DNA of 54,480 bases from JACPWY01 sp964603655 (GTDB lineage Bacteria; Bdellovibrionota; FAC87; UBA2466): positions 1-54,480 of the forward strand of contig CAZRVZ010000061.1 in NCBI GenBank assembly GCA_964603655.1, in the 5' to 3' direction. The notes below the pieces were generated by a model. That model was not told the origin of the DNA and made no database searches. It saw nothing but the letters and a program-made list of their open reading frames with translations. Position 1 is the first letter of the stretch. Every line of letters begins with the position of its first letter. Made by a program: the position numbers and the translations under genes. This document shows positions 9,010-16,384 of the stretch, in pieces.

Positions 9010-9716
9010 CCGCTGTTCTCATTGCAATGGTGACACTTGCCTGGGGAGACGACCTTTGGGACAGAGTCAAAACCCGACTCTCATCGATTCCGGGAGACTT
9101 CACCACCCACCAACTATCGCGTACCCACAATCAGACCTTTTTGCTCGAAACCTTCGTTTCGATGGAAGGGAATCTGAAATTGGCGATTAAAATGCTCTCG
9201 GAACTGGAAAACTATCCCAAATGGGTTTTGAAAAATATCAACCGTAAGGCAAGCGGCGGTGAGTATTACGTCAAGGTTATTGATATCAAGCCCGATCCCG
9301 TTAAAAAAAGGCTTACCATCCACTTCGGAATTTCAGTGGGTAAGTTTAAGTACACATCCGAGAGAACGTTTCAGATGACTGAAATCCGCCTCCCTGATCG
9401 CTTTGTCTTTGAGGGCAAGGCGGTCGCCGATGATTCCTCGCTGGTCGATAGTGCCAGTGGAACGATGACCGTTTTTCAGGCCCCAGGCGTTAGAGATCGA
9501 CTCTGGATCTATATTCGCGGACAGGTTCGGGTAAAATCGAATCTTCTCTACACGCTTCTACCTGAAAGACCAGCGCAGGCCGAGGCCGGAGCAAGGCTAA
9601 AGACGGCGATAGAGAACTATCTGGACTGGGAAATTTCGGGACAGGCAGAAGAAAAATCGGGGTCAGGCCCGGCGGCCAAATCAGATGGAATCAAAGCCCC
9701 ACAGAAAGAACGGTAG
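9006..9716 (+). CDS. START/SRPBCC-like secreted protein
   Basis: This 236-residue protein starts at GTG 9006, overlapping the UbiB stop by 4 bp. A short hydrophobic N-terminus (residues 1-14) suggests export. The middle (about 45-190) has the order expected of a START/polyketide-cyclase-like helix-grip fold, including a helix with 'ENYPKWV' like the 'yPeWvp' segment of such proteins, then alternating strands. The last 25 residues are a Lys/Glu/Pro tail. These domains bind hydrophobic ligands, which would fit a lipid or quinone role beside UbiB, but that is inference. Its last 36 bp overlap the convergent GNAT gene. Confidence 0.55.
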   Translation: MTAVLIAMVTLAWGDDLWDRVKTRLSSIPGDFTTHQLSRTHNQTFLLETFVSMEGNLKLAIKMLSELENYPKWVLKNINRKASGGEYYVKVIDIKPDPVKKRLTIHFGISVGKFKYTSERTFQMTEIRLPDRFVFEGKAVADDSSLVDSASGTMTVFQAPGVRDRLWIYIRGQVRVKSNLLYTLLPERPAQAEAGARLKTAIENYLDWEISGQAEEKSGSGPAAKSDGIKAPQKER

Positions 9717-10727
9717 CACCGGGTGACGAGGCTCCCCGGCATCGCCAAATATGTGCTGAAGCACCTCTTTCGACGTCACAAACGGAAATTCGTCCTTCTG
9801 AAACCGTAACTTACTACCGACAAGACTATGCTCGACTCCCTCTCGCCTGAGGAAACTCGAATAATGGCTGACGAGCATGGATCTATCGAGAACGGCTAGG
9901 GTCCCCACGACCCCCTTTCCTTCCTGCGACGCGATTGCACGAATCTTGGATAGCTCATAGCTTGCCGGGGCAATCATTGTCAGTGAACGATCGTTAAAAA
10001 AATGCTTCTGCGTCCCCGCGATGTTTTTTTGCACCTCTGCGAGTTCCCCACCCCACTCATGAATATAGTCCGTAAAATCCGCCCCCTTATTGACCGCGAT
10101 GTAGGAGCTAATTTCGTTTCCCTGCCGGGTGAGAAACAGTCGCGCCCTCGGCACTCTTACCAGGCGTTTCTGCTCCTCCAGGGAACGATCCAGACGCAAC
10201 GGATGCTTTTGGTAGAGTCGCCAAACCAGATGAGTGTGAATACGTTCGTCAAATTCAATGCTCGGCTCCAAATCCCCCGGAAAGGAGGAAGCGTCAAAAC
10301 GAAAATCTATTTCCCGCCCGGCCCGGTAAAACCCGAACTGCTCGTAAAAAGCGGTATCATCAGCCCATAGGCATGCCACCAGACACCCGCGTGCTTTGAG
10401 GTCAGAAATAGCCCGGCCCATCAGATCGCAAGCTATTCCATGGTTTCTGAATTCAGGCGCGGTCACCACGCTGCCGATGAGACCGATTTTCAGGCGAACG
10501 CCTGGGCACACAAACTCGCGCGCCACAAACCCCACGTGGCCCGCCACCAATCCGTTGATGGTTGAAACAACCGACGCCCCCCCGGGATAATCCCCGAAGA
10601 GCGCGGGGTATTCCGTCGAAATGCAGTAGCCCGCCTTAGGCCTAAGCTGCACATTCAAAAACTCGTAAATTTTAGGGCTAGGCCCCTGGCCAGAATGGTT
10701 GAAAGTTTCGACGCTGGTTTGGTCCAT
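9681..10727 (-). CDS. GNAT-family N-acetyltransferase with extra C-terminal domain
   Basis: A 348-residue protein whose first 150 residues are a GNAT acetyltransferase: GLIGSVVTAPEFRNHGIACDL contains the beta4 strand and the Arg/Gly acetyl-CoA loop (R-N-H-G-I-A), and FYEQFGFYRAG is the closing motif. About 190 further residues form a second region I cannot assign; the total length recalls Eis-like acetyltransferases but no close match is claimed. I chose the ATG at 10727 because farther upstream the frame runs through the terminator hairpin and the histone gene; no convincing ribosome site precedes it. The gene overlaps the START-like gene tail to tail by 36 bp. Confidence 0.7.
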   Translation of the reverse strand: MDQTSVETFNHSGQGPSPKIYEFLNVQLRPKAGYCISTEYPALFGDYPGGASVVSTINGLVAGHVGFVAREFVCPGVRLKIGLIGSVVTAPEFRNHGIACDLMGRAISDLKARGCLVACLWADDTAFYEQFGFYRAGREIDFRFDASSFPGDLEPSIEFDERIHTHLVWRLYQKHPLRLDRSLEEQKRLVRVPRARLFLTRQGNEISSYIAVNKGADFTDYIHEWGGELAEVQKNIAGTQKHFFNDRSLTMIAPASYELSKIRAIASQEGKGVVGTLAVLDRSMLVSHYSSFLRREGVEHSLVGSKLRFQKDEFPFVTSKEVLQHIFGDAGEPRHPVLPFFLWGFDSI

Positions 10728-10742
10728 GGAGAGGAGGAAAAT

Positions 10743-10768
10743 GAGCCCGGTGTTTAACCACCGGGCTC
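10743..10768 (-). terminator. Rho-independent terminator after the histone gene
   Basis: A perfect 10-bp stem (GAGCCCGGTG at 10743-10752 with its complement at 10759-10768) encloses a 6-nt loop and, read leftwards, is followed by ATTTTCC. It lies 6 bp after the histone stop and before the GNAT start, so it should make the histone transcript monocistronic or limit read-through. Confidence 0.75.
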
Positions 10769-10774
10769 GATCGG

Positions 10775-10969
10775 TTAAAGATCCGCGGCTCGAAGGGTCT
10801 TGCGACCATTGGCCTTGGCCCGTCCGCATCCTTTTTCGACGTGCCACTGAACGATGTGGTTCATCGCGCTTATGACGTCGGAAGAGCATTTCATCTTGGA
10901 CTTCTTGATGAGTTGCTTCAATTTCGACTGCACTACGAATGCCACCTTAGTACCTTTGCTGGCTGCCAT
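10775..10969 (-). CDS. Bacterial histone-fold DNA-binding protein (Bdellovibrio HBb-like)
   Basis: This 64-residue basic protein reads as a single histone fold: a short first helix after FVVQSKLKQLIK, a long central helix (about residues 29-50) and the terminal phrase RAKANGRKTLRAADL. That phrase matches the end of the histone fold in archaeal and bacterial histones, where 'GRKT-x(2)-x-D' forms loop 2 and the start of the last helix. Size and the truncated last helix resemble the abundant Bdellovibrio nucleoid histone. A strong AAGGAA ribosome site sits 7 nt before the ATG and a strong terminator follows, consistent with a highly expressed single gene. Expected role: chromosome binding and compaction. 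Function is inferred from the fold pattern. Confidence 0.82.
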   Translation of the reverse strand: MAASKGTKVAFVVQSKLKQLIKKSKMKCSSDVISAMNHIVQWHVEKGCGRAKANGRKTLRAADL

Positions 10970-11206
10970 AAATGTTCCTTTCTAAAAACGTATGACTACG
11001 CTGTTAAGCGATTAGATTAATCAAATTGGCGTGGCTTGGGAAGAAAAGTTAATGAAATCCATGATTCCATGCATTACCGCCAGGCTGTCGTTAATTGAGG
11101 AGACTGATAGCAAAACGACGCCATTAACAATGGATTTCACGACTCGGTATTTCTTACGACGAGATCCCGCACTTATTTGATATTATTGATTCGGGGGAGG
11201 GAATTC

Positions 11207-12199
11207 ATGATTCCAGGAATCATCGTGTTTCTGTTCCAGTCGCTTTTACTAAGCTGGTCATTTGCAAGGTCATCTGCCGTGCATCTGAGATCCTCTCTCT
11301 ACGCGCTGTCCGCGGTGACTTTACTATCGGCCTCATTAGTAGTGGCCAGCTCGCGGCAAGGCGCGTACGAGACCATCGTGGCGCAACTCTCCGGGCTCGA
11401 GGCAGCGCACACGGCGACGGTTAAAACATTCGCTATCGGAAAAAACGATGAGGGCACCCTTATAATGGGCGCTCGTGTCAGTCTGAATCCGACATCCCCC
11501 GATCCTTCCAAGGTTGCCCATCTCATCGTTGCCACTCACCACGGAAACGAAACACACGCCCCGATCCTCGCCATGCAATTTCTCAAGAATCTCGCCCAGC
11601 GATTCGAGTCAAATGAGATTTACCGGGGTCAACTCGCCGACACCGAATGGACAATCATTCCGGTTTTAAACGTGAGCGGCTACAATGCGTCCAATCGTTA
11701 CGAGCACGGTTTCGATCCCAACCGCGATTACCCCGGCCCCTGCAACGCGGCCCCGGGTGGTAAATTAAAAAGCGTCCGCACGCTGATAGAGCACATGGGA
11801 TCCCGCGTTTATGCGGGAACGATGACCATTCATGGTTACATCGGCACACTCACCTACCCTTGGGGGGTCTATCTCGACGATAACCACACACTGGATCACA
11901 ATCAATTCGACGCGGTCACCGCCAAGGCGGCCAAGGTAAATGGGTACCGTTACGGCACTTCCACCGATATAGTTTACCCAGCTCTGGGCACTTATGAAGA
12001 TTATGCCTACTGGAAGCATGGTATGTGGTCGATCCTCGCCGAGCTTGAGAGCGGAAGCGCCAGCGATATTTCCAAAACAGCCGAGGCGATGGCGGTATTT
12101 TTTGACGGAATTGACAAAAACCCGAGCGTCCAGAATCAGTTGACGGGACACTGCCAGCGCGTGGGTCAATCCGATAAGCTCGATCTACAAAACGAATAA
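11207..12199 (+). CDS. M14-family zinc carboxypeptidase-like protein
   Basis: A 330-residue predicted metallocarboxypeptidase. Zinc ligands are visible as HGNE (His-x-x-Glu, about residue 111) and the later His in MTIHGY; the substrate-binding Asn-Arg pair is in FDPNRDYP, and the catalytic Glu lies in ILAELES. Two hydrophobic N-terminal segments (about 1-18 and 27-46) precede the enzyme, which is therefore membrane-anchored or exported; it may trim peptides or murein peptides. The ATG at 11207 has a GGGAGG ribosome site; an earlier in-frame start at 11177 is weaker. Its stop lies in the first unit of an 18-bp tandem repeat. The 237 bp between it and the histone start hold only the histone leader and nothing else recognised. 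Confidence 0.75.
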   Translation: MIPGIIVFLFQSLLLSWSFARSSAVHLRSSLYALSAVTLLSASLVVASSRQGAYETIVAQLSGLEAAHTATVKTFAIGKNDEGTLIMGARVSLNPTSPDPSKVAHLIVATHHGNETHAPILAMQFLKNLAQRFESNEIYRGQLADTEWTIIPVLNVSGYNASNRYEHGFDPNRDYPGPCNAAPGGKLKSVRTLIEHMGSRVYAGTMTIHGYIGTLTYPWGVYLDDNHTLDHNQFDAVTAKAAKVNGYRYGTSTDIVYPALGTYEDYAYWKHGMWSILAELESGSASDISKTAEAMAVFFDGIDKNPSVQNQLTGHCQRVGQSDKLDLQNE

Positions 12200-12264
12200 C
12201 GGCTACAAAACGAATAACGGCTACAAAACGAATAACGGCTACAAAACGAATAACGGTTACAAAA
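12186..12264. repeat. 18-bp tandem repeat, four copies, between convergent genes
   Basis: The unit TACAAAACGAATAACGGC is repeated four times (12186-12257, last copy with one change) with a partial fifth. It contains the stop codon of the carboxypeptidase gene on the plus strand, and the stop of the dolichol-kinase-like gene on the minus strand lies at its right end. Confidence 0.9.
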
Positions 12265-13018
12265 AAAGTAATGGCAGGTAATGGGACGCGGCCAAAAGCA
12301 AAGTGGCCGAAACAACCGGGATGGAAAGGTTGTCGTCTACACCTAGCGGAATCGCTTCGGCGATGACACTACAAACCCCACCCACGAGAGCGAGCAACCA
12401 CGGATTCGGTGATGCCAGAAGGAATGCTCCGCAAAGCCAACTTGCCAGGGCCGTGACTAGAAAGTTAGCCGTCATACCCTCAACACTCTTTTTATTCCAA
12501 ACCCGGTGTTTGCCCCACCTAGTTCCGACGATCGCCGCAATCGGATCGCCCAGCGCCAGGTACAAAACACTCAAACAGACAATCGGCCTGGGAAAGACAC
12601 AGGCGACGATGAACAATCCCAAAATAAAATAGGAATTTCCGGTTAAACTGCGAAGCTCCTCACGGCGCATGAGCCGGCCAAATACGCGAAGCGCCATCCG
12701 GTTAACCACTGGCGACCGAAATCGCAACGTATCCACCAAAAACCAAAGCCCGCCAATGCTTCCTAAAACCAGCAGCGACTGAGCCCGCGTCAAGACAAAC
12801 GCATAGAGCCCGAAGCAAATGAGGCCATTTACCAAATGGTAAAGCTTACGTTCCAAATGAGGGTAGTGGCGGTGCTGTTCCAGGACCTGCCAGCGAACGC
12901 GTCGCAACATGAGCTGTGCCCGAGTTCGCCGCTCTGCGGTCGATTGCAATGAGGGCAAACCAATCAAAAGGGTGTCCTGAATCATATTTCTAGAGTGTAT
13001 GAGCAATTGGGATACCAT
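12257..13018 (-). CDS. Dolichol kinase / CTP-dependent lipid kinase-like membrane protein
   Basis: A 253-residue polytopic membrane protein with about six hydrophobic segments. The diagnostic stretch ALGDPIAAIVGTRWGKHR followed by KKSVEGM matches the family of CTP-dependent kinases and cytidylyltransferases (dolichol kinase Sec59, diacylglycerol kinase Dgk1, phytol kinase VTE5), where the Gly-Asp, Gly-x-x-Gly-Lys and Lys-x-x-Glu-Gly residues form the nucleotide site. A conserved HLERKLYH segment near residue 50 also fits, as these proteins often begin with Arg-Lys-x-x-His. Likely role: phosphorylation of an isoprenoid or lipid alcohol in the inner membrane. Its stop lies in the tandem repeat shared with the convergent carboxypeptidase gene. 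Confidence 0.75.
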   Translation of the reverse strand: MVSQLLIHSRNMIQDTLLIGLPSLQSTAERRTRAQLMLRRVRWQVLEQHRHYPHLERKLYHLVNGLICFGLYAFVLTRAQSLLVLGSIGGLWFLVDTLRFRSPVVNRMALRVFGRLMRREELRSLTGNSYFILGLFIVACVFPRPIVCLSVLYLALGDPIAAIVGTRWGKHRVWNKKSVEGMTANFLVTALASWLCGAFLLASPNPWLLALVGGVCSVIAEAIPLGVDDNLSIPVVSATLLLAASHYLPLLFL

Positions 13019-13346
13019 CTTTTAACCAAATCCTACCAAATCTTAATAGGCATCTAACTTATTGAAATTACGTTAATAAATAGTTTACTCAGGGCGTTGA
13101 ACCCGACTCTTAAAAACGTTCAACTGCGTAGTCCTCTACGCAATCCAAAGCCCGGTGGCAAGTTGGTTGAACTCCATTGGAGTCACTGGATGCATTAAAA
13201 TTGATTAAATTTCAGCTATTTATCGTCGGTTACTTAATTATTTCGCAGCGCCCCATGCTCATTGGGTAGTTTCCTGCGCGGTGACCCCGAATCACTTAAT
13301 TTACCACCGAGACCTAACCGAAAAGAATAACGTGAGGCCGATTTTG
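13019..13346. other. Structured intergenic region
   Basis: No gene is supported in these roughly 330 bp between divergent genes. It holds several small dyads: GTTGAAC (13096-13102) pairing with GTTCAAC (13118-13124), a perfect 7-bp hairpin TGCGTAG-TCCT-CTACGCA (13125-13142), a second GTTGAAC (13166-13172), and ACTCCA-T-TGGAGT (13171-13183). It is AT-rich on both flanks. It may carry promoters for both genes, or a small structured RNA. Confidence 0.4.
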
Positions 13347-14516
13347 ATGCTTTTGGTTCCTTGGGTGCTTTTGATGTTTTTGGTAACTCGTGCCGGTTTT
13401 TCAATGACCACGACAAAATCGGACGTATTGAAAGCGATTGAAGCGGCGGCACTACACGCTCAGGTGAAGATTATCGGACTGAGCCACACCGCGGATCCCA
13501 AGACAATTTACACAGCTCAAATCGAAAAACTGATGCGAGCGCACCCTCATTTGCGAGAAGGCGACGAGATTCAAATCGAGATCCCCGGAGGCCCCGTTCA
13601 TGGAGGTATCATCCAATACTCGGGACTGGCCACCGCCATGATTCTCCAGCGTTACCAGATAGCCGCAACACCCGGCCCCAATGGAAACTTCCAGATAAAC
13701 GGGGCCGATTCAGGGTTCGTACCCACTTCAAAATCCAGAACCTTCGTTCGCAATCAGGTCGACGGCTGCGCCGGTTCCGACCCGGCATACGTCCATTGGG
13801 ATTTCCGTTTCATGCCCGTTCCTTTTTCCATCAACGCCGACTCGTTTCTGTCGCAACCGGATCTCGTAGATGCAATTGCACCGAGCTTTCAGACGTGGCG
13901 CGACGTCGCGGGACTCGGGGTCGAATTTATCCCACTGGGCTGCACCGATTCTCCGGTCAATGAAAACGACGGCATCAACAACATTATCTTGATCACTAAA
14001 AACTGGGGATTCATGCCCGAGGCCATTGCCGTCACCCGCAATTTTTTCATCGGGTGCCAAAGTGCCTATGCCGGTCAAATTCTCGATTCCGACATTTTGC
14101 TCAATGGTGTCAATCACCGCTTCAGCATCGGCCCCGTGGACGGACGTCATGACATCCAGAATATTCTCACCCATGAGATAGGACACCTTCTGGGAATGGG
14201 GCACGAAACCGATGATGGCGACAAGAACGCCACCATGTACAAGGACGCCGATTTCAAGGAAATAAAAAAAAGAACCCTCAAGGCGTCTGACATACAGGGT
14301 ATTCGAACGACATACCCGATGGCTTTTGACAAAGGGGATCCCCACTCGGGAATCGCCTGCCACCCCATCCAGCCAAAGCCGTTCGCCTGCAGTTCAGTGA
14401 ACAGCCAACCATCCAACGATTCAGATTCACTTTTCGGAATGATTTTCTGGGCAATGGTTTGGGTGGTAGTCCCGGTGGGTCTCGTACTGGGTAGGCGACT
14501 CTGGGCTCGCTCCTAA
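13347..14516 (+). CDS. Matrixin-like (M10) metalloprotease, membrane-anchored
   Basis: A 389-residue secreted zinc protease. The zinc site HEIGHLLGMGH (His-Glu-x2-His-x2-Gly-x2-His, about residue 276) is the metzincin signature, and the Met-turn equivalent is in ATMYKD. Residues 1-18 form a signal peptide and a C-terminal hydrophobic segment (about 363-384) followed by Arg residues suggests an anchor or sorting tail, which is unusual for matrixins. I prefer the ATG at 13347 because GAGG lies 9 nt upstream; GTG at 13332 or 13281 in the same frame are alternatives. A propeptide-like region of about 130 residues precedes the catalytic domain. Substrate unknown. Confidence 0.8.
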   Translation: MLLVPWVLLMFLVTRAGFSMTTTKSDVLKAIEAAALHAQVKIIGLSHTADPKTIYTAQIEKLMRAHPHLREGDEIQIEIPGGPVHGGIIQYSGLATAMILQRYQIAATPGPNGNFQINGADSGFVPTSKSRTFVRNQVDGCAGSDPAYVHWDFRFMPVPFSINADSFLSQPDLVDAIAPSFQTWRDVAGLGVEFIPLGCTDSPVNENDGINNIILITKNWGFMPEAIAVTRNFFIGCQSAYAGQILDSDILLNGVNHRFSIGPVDGRHDIQNILTHEIGHLLGMGHETDDGDKNATMYKDADFKEIKKRTLKASDIQGIRTTYPMAFDKGDPHSGIACHPIQPKPFACSSVNSQPSNDSDSLFGMIFWAMVWVVVPVGLVLGRRLWARS

Positions 14517-14547
14517 GGACTGGCCCTACGGGCTGTAAGGAAACACC

Positions 14548-15303
14548 TCACTTCAACTTTCGAAGCTCGTCCTTCCCCTTTGAAGTAAGAATGTGTTTGG
14601 GAAACCTTTCAAAAAGCTCCTGGTAAAACAGTTTGGCCTCTTTCGGCCGATTCATGAGACGAAAGGCGTTTGCCTGTCGATAAATGGCGCTGGGGACCTG
14701 TGAGTCCTTGGGATAACTCTTTTTGAACTCGGAATACTCAAGCGCGGCCGAAGCATAATCCTTCATCTCAAAGTAACACTCGGCGAAGAGGAACTGCGCG
14801 CGCCTAGCATCATCTATGCGACTCCGATTGCGCGCGACCTCTTTAAAAATTTCGGCTGCCTCTTCGAATTTACCCGCATCGTATAATTTTTTTCCGTTCT
14901 CCAGGCGAAAGCTTTTCTTATCCGGCTCTACCTTAACGGGAGGCGCATTCAGATCGCGATTTTCAATCATCTCCAGGCGCCCGTTCACCCCGACGAGTTC
15001 TTTTTGGGTTTCCTCTTGGCGCTTGACCGACTCCTCAAACCGCCGCTGCGACAATTGGGCATTTTCTTCAACAATGCTAATCAGGCGAGCGATCTCCTGT
15101 TTCAGCTCCTCGGTTGCATACGATTGATCGGCCTTCTCCCCACGCACACTATTGACCTCGGCCTTTAGCCGCTCGATTTCCTGCTCACGCTTGAGGTCGC
15201 TCTTGCTCCGGCAGGAGACTACGACCATCAGTGCCAGAAAAACCGATGCTATCCACAGACGCCGCCGCGATGGTTTTGCTACAAGTTCCCTGAGTAACAT
15301 CAA
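14548..15303 (-). CDS. cpoB: CpoB/YbgF-like TPR lipoprotein
   Basis: A 251-residue envelope protein. The signal sequence ends in a lipobox-like VVSC (Cys about residue 31). Residues about 35-120 are a coiled coil rich in Glu, Lys and Arg, and residues about 130-250 are tetratricopeptide repeats in the CpoB/YbgF style (YDAGKFEEAAEIF, FAECYFEMKDYASAALEYSEF, RQANAFRLMNRPKEAKLFYQEL). CpoB works with the Tol-Pal system and coordinates peptidoglycan synthesis with outer-membrane constriction at division. E. coli CpoB is not a lipoprotein, so the lipid anchor is a variant. Its start overlaps the DUF4398 gene stop by 4 bp, which places it in an operon with pal. Confidence 0.75.
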   Translation of the reverse strand: MMLLRELVAKPSRRRLWIASVFLALMVVVSCRSKSDLKREQEIERLKAEVNSVRGEKADQSYATEELKQEIARLISIVEENAQLSQRRFEESVKRQEETQKELVGVNGRLEMIENRDLNAPPVKVEPDKKSFRLENGKKLYDAGKFEEAAEIFKEVARNRSRIDDARRAQFLFAECYFEMKDYASAALEYSEFKKSYPKDSQVPSAIYRQANAFRLMNRPKEAKLFYQELFERFPKHILTSKGKDELRKLK

Positions 15304-15692
15304 TAGCCCTCCGGTTCCGGTGGTGCAGGCAGCTCGATATTACCGCTGGGGGAAAAATCACCGCGAATCTGGGTTTGTTTCTTCAAAGCCAGAAACTCGG
15401 CCTGCTCGGCATCGCGCCGCGCCTCGTCGGAATTCTTCCGGCACGATTCGAAATAGCCTTCTTCAAAATCCTTTTTAGCCCTGAGGAAATAATTCTCAGC
15501 CCGGCGAAATGCATCGGGGGCCAGAGAATCGGCTTTCGCTCGGACAGCGGCCTTCATCGCGACGTCGGCAAGCGCCAAATCCTCGACCGGTCGCGGGTGG
15601 CACGCAACGAGCAGTAGAGAAAAAGCGAGCCAGAACTTAGCGGGAAAGAACAACGAACACCGCCCGACGGTTCTTGGACCAGGCCGAATCAT
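15300..15692 (-). CDS. DUF4398-like lipoprotein
   Basis: A small lipoprotein of up to 130 residues. A hydrophobic segment ends in LLVAC, a good lipobox, and the mature part is a helical, Ala/Arg/Glu-rich domain with the DUF4398 order: LALADVAMKAAVRAKADSLAP then AENYFLRAKKDFEEG and repeated 'AxxDAEQAE' helices. The ATG at 15692 gives a long n-region; a TTG at 15653 would give an ideal 18-residue lipoprotein signal, and neither has a good ribosome site. It overlaps the pal stop and overlaps cpoB by 4 bp. Function unknown, but it clearly belongs to the Pal operon and probably to the cell envelope. Confidence 0.7.
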   Translation of the reverse strand: MIRPGPRTVGRCSLFFPAKFWLAFSLLLVACHPRPVEDLALADVAMKAAVRAKADSLAPDAFRRAENYFLRAKKDFEEGYFESCRKNSDEARRDAEQAEFLALKKQTQIRGDFSPSGNIELPAPPEPEGY

Positions 15693-16179
15693 CGTGACCG
15701 GTATCCGACGGCCGCTCCTCGCCGTAGCTGATGACCGAGAGACGAGACCTAGGAACACCCAGTTTCAGCAAATAATCCCGGGCCGCGTTGGCACGACGTT
15801 CGCCGAGAGCGAGATTGTACTCGGTCGTGCCGCGCTCATCACAATGCCCTTCGACCTGAATGGTGGCTGACTTATTTTTCTTGAGCCAAACCGCGTTGGT
15901 CTTGAGCGCATCCCGCGCATCGGCGCGCAGCGAATAGGAGTCATAATCAAAATAGGCAACCCTAAACTCGCTCCCGGAATCTCCCATGCCGGAATCCATT
16001 CCACCGGCCGACATTGGATCGCTTTGAACCGGAACACCTCCCGGAACCATTGCACCCGAATCGGGCGACATGAGCGGCTCGTCCTGCCTCACTTCCTTCT
16101 TACTGCAACTGGAAAACAGGACTGTAAAAACAATGACTGCACTGATGACTGTTTTAACGTGATATGGGCTGTTGTACAT
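15637..16179 (-). CDS. pal: Peptidoglycan-associated lipoprotein
   Basis: This 180-residue protein is Pal, the outer-membrane lipoprotein that binds peptidoglycan non-covalently and couples to the Tol motor. The signal ends in a lipobox FSSC (Cys about residue 23). A Ser/Gly/Met-rich linker leads to the OmpA-like domain (about 75-180), with VEGHCDERGTTEYNLALGERRA containing the Asp and Arg residues that bind diaminopimelate, and the final NRRAVFVV strand. The ATG at 16179 has AGGAG 7 nt upstream; farther in-frame starts exist but lack one. No tolQRAB genes are next to it; it heads a leftward operon with DUF4398 and cpoB-like genes. Confidence 0.92.
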   Translation of the reverse strand: MYNSPYHVKTVISAVIVFTVLFSSCSKKEVRQDEPLMSPDSGAMVPGGVPVQSDPMSAGGMDSGMGDSGSEFRVAYFDYDSYSLRADARDALKTNAVWLKKNKSATIQVEGHCDERGTTEYNLALGERRANAARDYLLKLGVPRSRLSVISYGEERPSDTGHDDSAWSKNRRAVFVVLSR

Positions 16180-16228
16180 CTGGATGCTCCTCATTTGATT
16201 CAGACATGTTAACGAAGTTTTCGGTTCC

Positions 16229-16267
16229 AAAAGTAATAAATCAAAAGTAATAAATCAAAAGTTAATC
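16229..16267. repeat. 14-bp tandem repeat before pal
   Basis: AAAAGTAATAAATC occurs twice in direct succession (16229-16242, 16243-16256) and then once more imperfectly. It lies in the 205-bp region between pal and the divergent glycosyltransferase gene and may be part of the pal promoter or leader. Confidence 0.8.
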
Positions 16268-16384
16268 CGAGCGGTTGCAACAATTCAATATTTATTTAGT
16301 ATTTTGACTAAGCACACCTACGAATTGTCCAACTTGACACACCGGTGACACGACGGCCCATTCACGCTATCGTCCCGATTTCGA

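Noticed and set aside
13728..14363. 211-codon open frame opposite the matrixin gene
   Set aside because: Overlaps the zinc-site coding sequence on the other strand; no protein features.
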